From contig DAOWHI010000228.1 of assembly GCA_030641505.1 (NCBI GenBank), forward strand, positions 1 to 6,863: DNA of 6,863 nt, written 5' to 3'. Below, piece after piece: positions 1-4,753 of this stretch. Origin of the DNA: Gemmatimonadota bacterium (GTDB taxonomy: Bacteria > Gemmatimonadota > Gemmatimonadetes > JACCXV01 > JAHWKZ01). The notes under the pieces were generated by a model. It saw only the letters and a list, made by a program, of their open reading frames with translations. It had not been told where the DNA came from and ran no database searches. A program made the position numbers and the translations under genes. Position 1 is the first letter of the stretch. Each line of letters starts with the position of its first letter.

Positions 1-1761
1 GATCGGGCCGGTCAGCGTCACCGGCTCCGTGAGCACCTCGGACTCGTATACCATGACGTCCGGACGCCGGGCCGCGAACCGCTGGTCGTCCGTCATGTAC
101 TCCCGGGTCCGCCGAAGATGAACATCCTCCGTATACGGCACCGGTCGCATCGGATCGGCCACGTACTCGTCGTAACTCTCGGCTGCCGTGGGGGGCGAGA
201 ACGAGAGCTGCCCTCCGGGGTGGAAGTAGAGCTCCTTCTCGACGACGTCACCGGGCGGCCATGAGTCGAACCGCAGCCACTCCAGGGCGCCGGTGTCGTA
301 GACCGTCGCCTCGGCAAGATCCAGCGTCCCCTCGTCCTTCAGATAGTAGTTGAAGAAACGTCGCTCCACGTCGCCATAGAGTTCGGACGTGGCGCTGCCC
401 CAGTGGACGTTCCCTAAGTTGTCGCCTTCGTCAAAGGCCCACTGGCCATGGAACCAGGGACCCATGAGCAAGCGGTTCTCGGTCGTGGGTGGGCTCTGGG
501 TCTCGATCGCCTTGTACACATTGAGCGGCCCAAAGAGGTCCTCGGCGTCGAACCAACCACCGACGACCAGCACCGCTGGCTCGATGTTCTTGAGATGGGG
601 GAGCGGGTCACGAGCTTTCCAAAAATCGTCGTAATCAGGGTGGTCCATGACTTCCGACCAGAAACGGATGCTGTCGCCGAAGAACTTGGCCTCGACGTTC
701 TTGATCGGTCCGAGCTCGAGGAAAAACTCGTAGTTGTCCTGGTTCGGCCAATCGAAGCCTTCAAGTCGCTCGCGTGTCGGCTCGGGTCTTGGGCGGCCAA
801 ACGAGGAGTAGAACGAGAAGCCGTCCATCAAAAAGAACGCGCCGTTGTGGTGAAAGTCGTCGCCGATGAACCAGTTGGTGACCGGCGCCTGGGGCGACAC
901 GGCCCTGAGTGCGGGATGAGCCTCCGGCAGCGACATCGTCGCGTAGAATCCTGGATACGAGATACCGGATATCCCGACCCGCCCGTTGTTGTGGGGCACG
1001 TTCTTGACCAGCCAGTCGATGGTGTCCCAAGTGTCGCTGTTCTCGTCGATGTCTTTCTCGCTCTTCCTGTCGGGATTGTACGGACGCACGTCCATGAACT
1101 CTCCCTCGCTCATGTAGCGTCCCCGCACGTCCTGGAAGGCGAGGATGTAACCCTCCTCGATGATGTCAGCGTCGCCCGCTAGACGCGGGGTGTAATTCTC
1201 CTCTCCGCGCGGCTCCGAGTTGTAGGGAGTACGACGCAGCAGGATCGGATACGTTTGACTTGTGTCTCTTGGGACGTACACCGACGTGAACAGTTGTACG
1301 CCGTCCCGCATCGGGATGTAGACCTCCATCTTTGTCAGACGCTCTTCGGACCACACAGGGCTCCCCCTTGGGGCAACGGGCATCGTGCGGCCGAAGTTGA
1401 GGGCGTAACTCTCGTTGCGCTGGCTCAAGGTGCCGGCGATCGTCGTGAACCCGGCGTCCACGCTCCCGTCGTATTCGGCCCCGGAGGTGCTGGTACGGAA
1501 AACAAGTTGCCCGTCCTCGAAAGAAAACTCCTCGACCGGAATACCGGTCTCGCCCTGATCTGGACTGTCGAGGGAGGCGGAGTATCCATCCTCGGTCTCC
1601 TGAACGTGCAGGGTGATGCGCAATTCGAGAGTGCCGACATCCAGTGTGCCAAACCAATCGCCGGTGATGTCCTGGGCTGCCGCGGGAGACGGATCCAGCG
1701 TCCACAGAAGGAGCGCGAGTGGGAGTAGGAAACTGAGACCTTGGCTATTTCTGCTTTTCAT
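1..1761 (-). CDS. Secreted CocE/NonD-family (peptidase S15-like) serine hydrolase, C-terminus cut by window edge
   Basis: This is an alpha/beta hydrolase of the cocaine-esterase / alpha-amino-acid ester hydrolase / X-Pro dipeptidyl-peptidase superfamily, with 587 residues visible and open at the left edge. The ATG at 1761 is followed by a signal peptide: KSR, a Leu-rich core, then a PSPAAAQ cleavage region near residue 30. Residues about 31-125 form a beta-rich domain (starting ITGDWFGTLDVG). The catalytic part begins with YIPMRDGVQLFTSVYVP near 148. RRTPYNS carries Tyr180, a likely oxyanion tyrosine. The nucleophile is Ser268 in GISYPGF, with Asp405 in GGWFDAEDLFG and His439 in GPWFHGQW. Spacings fit a CocE triad. 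The C-terminal jelly-roll domain starts before the edge, and I infer that some tens of residues are missing. The family cleaves esters or amides of small acyl or amino-acyl compounds; the substrate here is unknown. Export to the periplasm or outside is inferred from the signal peptide. A weak AAAGG lies 9 bases before the ATG. Confidence 0.92.
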   Translation of the reverse strand, partial: MKSRNSQGLSFLLPLALLLWTLDPSPAAAQDITGDWFGTLDVGTLELRITLHVQETEDGYSASLDSPDQGETGIPVEEFSFEDGQLVFRTSTSGAEYDGSVDAGFTTIAGTLSQRNESYALNFGRTMPVAPRGSPVWSEERLTKMEVYIPMRDGVQLFTSVYVPRDTSQTYPILLRRTPYNSEPRGEENYTPRLAGDADIIEEGYILAFQDVRGRYMSEGEFMDVRPYNPDRKSEKDIDENSDTWDTIDWLVKNVPHNNGRVGISGISYPGFYATMSLPEAHPALRAVSPQAPVTNWFIGDDFHHNGAFFLMDGFSFYSSFGRPRPEPTRERLEGFDWPNQDNYEFFLELGPIKNVEAKFFGDSIRFWSEVMDHPDYDDFWKARDPLPHLKNIEPAVLVVGGWFDAEDLFGPLNVYKAIETQSPPTTENRLLMGPWFHGQWAFDEGDNLGNVHWGSATSELYGDVERRFFNYYLKDEGTLDLAEATVYDTGALEWLRFDSWPPGDVVEKELYFHPGGQLSFSPPTAAESYDEYVADPMRPVPYTEDVHLRRTREYMTDDQRFAARRPDVMVYESEVLTEPVTLTGPI

Positions 1762-1888
1762 TTGACTGAGCCTTTGCGAGGTGGTCCGGAGAAGAGCGCG
1801 CGCGACGCTGCGATGTGTGTGCATCCCTTGAAGGTGGGGGCCTACCGCCGCGACGTCTGTCGGGGGGAACTCGCTCCCGCGTGTAAGG

Positions 1889-1919
1889 AAAAACCTGTCG
1901 CCGTCTAGAGCGTTGCGAC
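1889..1919 (-). terminator. Possible weak intrinsic terminator after tam
   Basis: Read on the minus strand, GTCGC in the last tam codons can pair with GCGAC just after the stop (plus coordinates 1915-1919 and 1897-1901), followed at once by AGGTTTTT. The stem is only 5 bp with a 13-base loop, so this is a marginal terminator. The remaining 1762-1888 spacer before the hydrolase gene shows no clear promoter or other element that I can support. Confidence 0.3.
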
Positions 1920-2666
1920 GATGAACAACCGGCGGAACGGAAACAGCGTCGTACCGTCCGGACGGCGCGGGTATGCGACGCGCAGGCGCGCTTTGTAATC
2001 CGCTTCGAACGCCTGGCGATCGTCATCGTCCAAGGCGTCCAATAGGGGTTTCCCCCACGTTCCTTTTGTCCATTCAGCGACCGGATCGTCGCCTTCCAGC
2101 AATTGGAGGTACTCGGTTTCCCAGATGTCGAGCGACGAAACGTGGGGCACCAGGATATCGTGGTAGCGTTCCGGTTCTGCCACCGGTGACGGCCGAAGGA
2201 GCGGTTCTAGCTGTTTGCGCCACGGTTCCTGGCGCGCAGCGGCGTACATCAACGTGTGGGACGGCGCCCCGAAGTTGCGCGGCATCTGCACGGCGAGGAC
2301 GCCGCCCGGCGCTAGGAATTCGAGCAGCTTTGGGAAGAGACGCTCGTGCTCGTCGACAAAGTGCAGTGCGGCGTTGGAAAACAAGAGATCGAGTGGCGTG
2401 TCAGGGGTCCAGGTCGCGATGTCGGCTTGAACCCAGCGCACATTCACAGCTAGGTCGCGCGCCCGATTCAGCATCTCGGCTGACCCGTCGACCCCGGTCA
2501 GGTCGACGTCCGGCCATCGCTCCGCCAAAATGCGGGTCACATTGCCCGCGCCGCACCCGAGATCGACGATCTGTTTTGGCGATGCGAGCGAGACTTGAGC
2601 CAGTAGATCGACCGCCGGACGCAACCTGAGATCGGCGTAGCGGAGGTACTGTGCTGGGTCCCACAT
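1905..2666 (-). CDS. tam: Trans-aconitate 2-methyltransferase
   Basis: This 253-residue class I SAM-dependent methyltransferase matches the length and whole layout of E. coli Tam (about 252 residues), which monomethylates trans-aconitate, a spontaneous toxic isomer of cis-aconitate that inhibits the TCA cycle, in the cytosol. The N-terminus WDPAQYLRYADLRLRPAVDLL matches the Tam signature WNPxxYLxFxxERxRPAxDLL. Motif I is VDLGCGAGN (34-42), the ribose-binding acid is Asp60 in GVDGS, motif III is ADIATW (81-86), and GVLAVQMPRN and a terminal FRRLFIVA are both typical of Tam. The ATG at 2666 fits the family N-terminus. No Shine-Dalgarno precedes it; a TAG stands directly against the ATG, at the end of a short copy of the neighbouring glycosyltransferase tail. 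The gene may therefore once have been coupled to an upstream reading frame. Another short-chain acid methyltransferase is possible but less likely. Confidence 0.87.
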   Translation of the reverse strand: MWDPAQYLRYADLRLRPAVDLLAQVSLASPKQIVDLGCGAGNVTRILAERWPDVDLTGVDGSAEMLNRARDLAVNVRWVQADIATWTPDTPLDLLFSNAALHFVDEHERLFPKLLEFLAPGGVLAVQMPRNFGAPSHTLMYAAARQEPWRKQLEPLLRPSPVAEPERYHDILVPHVSSLDIWETEYLQLLEGDDPVAEWTKGTWGKPLLDALDDDDRQAFEADYKARLRVAYPRRPDGTTLFPFRRLFIVATL

Positions 2667-2686
2667 CTAACGAAAGTAACGAGTTT
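2664..2686 (-). repeat. Direct repeat copy 2: echo of glycosyltransferase tail in front of tam
   Basis: On the minus strand this reads CAAACTCGTTACTTTCGTTA followed by GATG. It matches the end of the glycosyltransferase gene at about 19 of 23 positions, including an unbroken 12-base core ACTTTCGTTAGA. In the frame of that gene it encodes QTRYFR-stop, against KTRHFR-stop in the intact gene. The frame can be followed back about four more codons (RLD shared in both). Confidence 0.6.
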
Positions 2687-2741
2687 GGTTTGGGTCGAGC
2701 CGGGCGGTGGAGTATTACGTGGATGAGTCGTCGAATGCGGG

Positions 2742-2766
2742 GGGAGGGGTGACCTCACCCCCTCCC
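2742..2766. other. Strong GC-rich hairpin between the small ORF and tam
   Basis: GGGAGGGGTG (2742-2751) pairs with CACCCCCTCCC (2756-2766) across a four-base loop, giving 10 bp with one bulged C. Neither strand has a T-run after it, so it is not a standard intrinsic terminator. It could still pause or terminate transcription from the small ORF, stabilise an mRNA 3' end, or be the tip of the larger inverted repeat around it (GGTCGAGCCGG at 2693 against CCGCCTCGAACC ending at 2782). Confidence 0.5.
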
Positions 2767-2778
2767 ACAGCCGCCTCG

Positions 2779-2793
2779 AACCGATGATCGGTT
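2779..2793. repeat. 15-base perfect palindrome overlapping the small ORF stop codon
   Basis: AACCGAT-G-ATCGGTT is a 7+1+7 perfect inverted repeat. On the minus strand it begins inside the TAA stop of the small ORF. It could be a protein-binding dyad or, folded as a 5-bp stem with a 5-base loop, an mRNA 3' structure. No T-run follows. Confidence 0.4.
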
Positions 2794-2950
2794 AGCCGAC
2801 GTGGCGGACAAAGCGAGGCGCTGGACGGCGCGAAAGCCATCGCCGATTCAACACCACCTGCGCCTCCTTGCGCCGGTCTGACCTGTCGTTGGTAGTCCGG
2901 AACAGGTCTGAACGAGCATCGGAAATGGGAATACCGCGAGTGCGGTTCAT
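2792..2950 (-). CDS. Small basic protein, 52 residues, function unknown; weak antitoxin-like N-terminus
   Basis: I chose the ATG at 2950 because AAGGAG stands 10 bases upstream of it, by far the best ribosome binding site in the window. The frame stays open further upstream, with another ATG at 3037, but that lacks such a site. The product starts MNRTRGIPISDARSDLF, then becomes rich in Arg (RSDRRKEAQVVLNRRWLSRR) and ends at TAA. The IPISDARSDLF stretch resembles the first strand and helix of Phd/YefM-type antitoxins (consensus about IPISEARxxLFxL). The rest is too short, no toxin gene lies beside it, and the resemblance rests on about eleven residues. It may be a genuine small protein, a truncated orphan antitoxin, or chance. 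There is no membrane segment or signal peptide. Confidence 0.45.
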   Translation of the reverse strand: MNRTRGIPISDARSDLFRTTNDRSDRRKEAQVVLNRRWLSRRPAPRFVRHVG

Positions 2951-2960
2951 GATTATGTAT

Positions 2961-2966
2961 CTCCTT
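2961..2966 (-). promoter_or_regulatory. Shine-Dalgarno AAGGAG of the small ORF
   Basis: The minus strand reads AAGGAG, 10 bases, then the ATG at 2950. It is a perfect anti-16S match with slightly long spacing and is the main evidence that the small ORF is translated. Confidence 0.55.
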
Positions 2967-3057
2967 ACAGAACAGGGTTTTGCGACCGGCGAGGACTCTT
3001 CCCGCCAGCTTGGGGTGGGTGGAAGTCTACTAACCATGTCAATAGCTGCCGGATCGC

Positions 3058-3080
3058 GTCTAACGAAAGTGACGCGTTTT
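3058..3080 (-). repeat. Direct repeat copy 1: 3' end of the glycosyltransferase gene
   Basis: On the minus strand these bases contain the last six codons and TAG stop of the glycosyltransferase, ending GTTAGAC. The second copy, 393-394 bases further along in the direction of transcription, ends GTTAGAT. Both ends fit the pattern GTTRRRY. Confidence 0.6.
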
Positions 3081-3971
3081 TCGATCAAGGCGCCAGAAGA
3101 GCCCGACGACGAAACCCCACCCGAAGCCTGCCAGCATCGAGAACCGATCGGGCCTTGATCCGTAGGTTGCCGCAACCTCGGATCCGCCGCCCACCCAGCG
3201 CTTAGAAAGCCGCTTCAACGCGCGCAGCATAGGCATTCGCGCGAGCCTCAGAGACTTGGCGAAAGCAGCGCCGCTGCCGTACCAGTTGCGCCGGATCGTG
3301 GCGGCACGGTCCGCCCAGAGGGTCGGAGATCGATGCGTGGTCTCGACCTCTGGCGTCTGTAGGACATGATAACCGCGAGCGAGGGCGCGGAGCGTGAGGT
3401 CGAGGTCTTCGGCCGAGCGGAGCGGCGCACCGATGCCGAGCGCTTCGTCAAAGCCATTCAGCTCTTGCCAGACGGATCGCCGAATCGCCATGCAGGCGGT
3501 CGTTCCACTCAGCCGGTGGATCTCTTCCAGGCCTCCGATCAGCGCCGTTTCCGATAGCACGCAGCCAGGCACGAACCCGTCGTCGTGAGCGTAGGCTCCG
3601 GGGAGCACGCTACCGAATAGGACGCCGACGTTCGGGTGCGCGTCGAACGCTGCGACGATCTTCTCGAGCCAATCCTCCCGAACGGTGCAATCGTCCCCCG
3701 TTATTGCGAGCAACTCAGCCGTGGTGAGGCTAGCGCCTCGGTTCAGGGCCGCGCTCAGCCCGCTTCCCGGATGTGCGCTGTAACGCACTCGAGGGTCGCC
3801 CATAAACGGACGCAATCTCTCACGGCTCAACTCGTCGGTGCTCTGATCGATGATGTGCACCTCGTACTCCGAGTATGTGCTGCGCAGCACGGATTCCAGG
3901 GCAACATCAATGTCCTCAGGACGGTGGATCGTCGCGATGATCGCCGCGACGCGTGGACTTGGCGGGTTCAT
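3060..3971 (-). CDS. Glycosyltransferase family 2 (GT-A fold)
   Basis: This 303-residue cytosolic-face glycosyltransferase should transfer a sugar from a nucleotide sugar to a glycan or lipid acceptor. The Rossmann-like start RVAAIIATIHRPEDIDVALESVL (7-29) is followed by EVHIIDQSTDE (37-47), GLSAALNRGA (71-80) and the metal-binding TGDDC with Asp93-Asp94, the DxD equivalent. The acceptor-side ED motif is SAEDLDLTLRA, with Glu188-Asp189. A basic stretch precedes a C-terminal hydrophobic segment (about 277-295, MLAGFGWGFVVGLFW), likely a membrane anchor. I chose the ATG at 3971 because it overlaps the deacetylase stop as ATGA and starts just before the first beta strand. An upstream start at 4067 would add 32 residues lying in the deacetylase gene and is unlikely. 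Donor and acceptor sugars cannot be read from the sequence. Its last codons are repeated in front of tam. Confidence 0.9.
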   Translation of the reverse strand: MNPPSPRVAAIIATIHRPEDIDVALESVLRSTYSEYEVHIIDQSTDELSRERLRPFMGDPRVRYSAHPGSGLSAALNRGASLTTAELLAITGDDCTVREDWLEKIVAAFDAHPNVGVLFGSVLPGAYAHDDGFVPGCVLSETALIGGLEEIHRLSGTTACMAIRRSVWQELNGFDEALGIGAPLRSAEDLDLTLRALARGYHVLQTPEVETTHRSPTLWADRAATIRRNWYGSGAAFAKSLRLARMPMLRALKRLSKRWVGGGSEVAATYGSRPDRFSMLAGFGWGFVVGLFWRLDRKTRHFR

Positions 3972-4753
3972 CTCGGGCGCGTCCAGGAACGACGAGCGTT
4001 GCGCGGCACCGTTCGGAGCGCGAGGTAGGGCTGCAGGAACGGGGTAGTCAACAGGTTGAAGACCCACGGCCGACTGAAATAGTACATTTCCACTCGCTCG
4101 AGCGCGTAGAGGTCGCTACCGCGGGTCAGTAGGCCGAGCCGATCCGAGCACGCACAGCTGTAATGTTCGGCGGCGAGCTCGCGCGTTCGCGGGTCGTACT
4201 TTCCGTGGGGGTACGCGAAGCTCCGAACGCCGACCCCGAGACGATCTTCGAGGATCGCCTTTGCGCCCACGATCTCCGCTTTCGCGCTTGACGCCGGCAA
4301 ACGGGTGAGATCGGGATGCGTCAGCGTGTGCGCTCCAATCGAAAAGCCGGCAGCGACCATCTCGCTTAGCTCGCTCCAGCTCACCATCGGTTGACCCTCC
4401 ACCGGCGGAAGCCGATCAGAACGGTCGCGGCCAACCGGTTCACCGGTGGTCACGAAAACGGTGGCGGTCATGGCGTACTCTTGCAGAATCGGGAACGCTT
4501 CGCGGTAAACGCTCTCGTAGCCGTCATCGATCGTGATTACGACCGCTTTTGAAGGCAGCGGGTTGCCGATGCGGAGATGTTGCACCGCGTCCAGGAGATC
4601 GATGCTCCGGTATCCTTTTTTAACCAGGCGCGCGAGCCTGCTCCGCAGCACGGACGGGGGAAACGAGATCGTGGAAGCTGGCGTGGCAAAAGCGTGAAAG
4701 GTCAAAATCGGCAGGTGGCCGAGATCCGGTGTCGGGTGCCAGTTTTCACTCAT
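3968..4753 (-). CDS. Polysaccharide deacetylase (NodB domain, carbohydrate esterase family 4)
   Basis: This 261-residue metal-dependent N- or O-deacetylase acts on sugars. The NodB motifs are in order: ILTFHAF (16-22), motif 1 ITIDDGY with Asp76 (catalytic base) and Asp77 (metal), motif 2 HTLTHPD with metal ligands His142 and His146, and motif 3 RSFAYPHGKYD (177-187). No signal peptide or N-terminal membrane helix is visible, so a cytosolic or membrane-peripheral substrate such as a lipid-linked sugar is plausible. The ATG at 4753 sits 13 residues before the first conserved strand. No convincing Shine-Dalgarno is seen. A longer start at 5062 would add 103 low-complexity Arg/Ala/Ser residues that mirror the opposite P450 gene. 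The stop forms ATGA with the glycosyltransferase start, so the two are translationally coupled and probably modify the same glycan. The start overlaps the divergent P450 ATG. Confidence 0.9.
   Translation of the reverse strand: MSENWHPTPDLGHLPILTFHAFATPASTISFPPSVLRSRLARLVKKGYRSIDLLDAVQHLRIGNPLPSKAVVITIDDGYESVYREAFPILQEYAMTATVFVTTGEPVGRDRSDRLPPVEGQPMVSWSELSEMVAAGFSIGAHTLTHPDLTRLPASSAKAEIVGAKAILEDRLGVGVRSFAYPHGKYDPRTRELAAEHYSCACSDRLGLLTRGSDLYALERVEMYYFSRPWVFNLLTTPFLQPYLALRTVPRNARRSWTRPR

Larger units (their letters stand above)
2671..3063. other. 393-base segment between two copies of the glycosyltransferase 3' end; candidate inserted cassette
   Basis: This is the whole spacer between tam and the glycosyltransferase gene. 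Its two ends carry the same short sequence, and the period between the copies is exactly 393 bases. Inside, on the minus strand, are a small ORF with a strong ribosome binding site (2792-2950), a 15-base palindrome over that ORF's stop, a GC-rich hairpin (2742-2766) and an outer imperfect inverted repeat. No transposase, recombinase or RNA gene is recognisable. It may be an inserted minimal cassette or the remnant of a tandem partial duplication; the sequence alone does not decide. Confidence 0.4.

Noticed and set aside
448..1182. Plus-strand open frame of 244 codons
   Set aside because: It lies opposite the S15 hydrolase, whose triad and family motifs are unmistakable on the minus strand; the plus-strand product has no recognisable domain.
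1973..2629. Plus-strand open frame of 218 codons
   Set aside because: Antisense to tam; the product is Arg/Pro-rich low-complexity sequence typical of high-GC shadow frames.
3037..3042. Perfect minus-strand TTGACA (-35 box) upstream of the small ORF
   Set aside because: At 16-18 bases further on there is only CCCACC-like sequence, no usable -10; not enough to call a promoter, though it could serve an activator-dependent one.
2868..3158. Plus-strand open frame of 96 codons across the spacer
   Set aside because: It runs antisense into the glycosyltransferase 3' end, has no good ribosome binding site and resembles nothing.
3972..4067. Extended glycosyltransferase start at 4067
   Set aside because: The extra 32 residues overlap the deacetylase coding sequence, while ATG 3971 gives a standard ATGA coupling and the normal family N-terminus.
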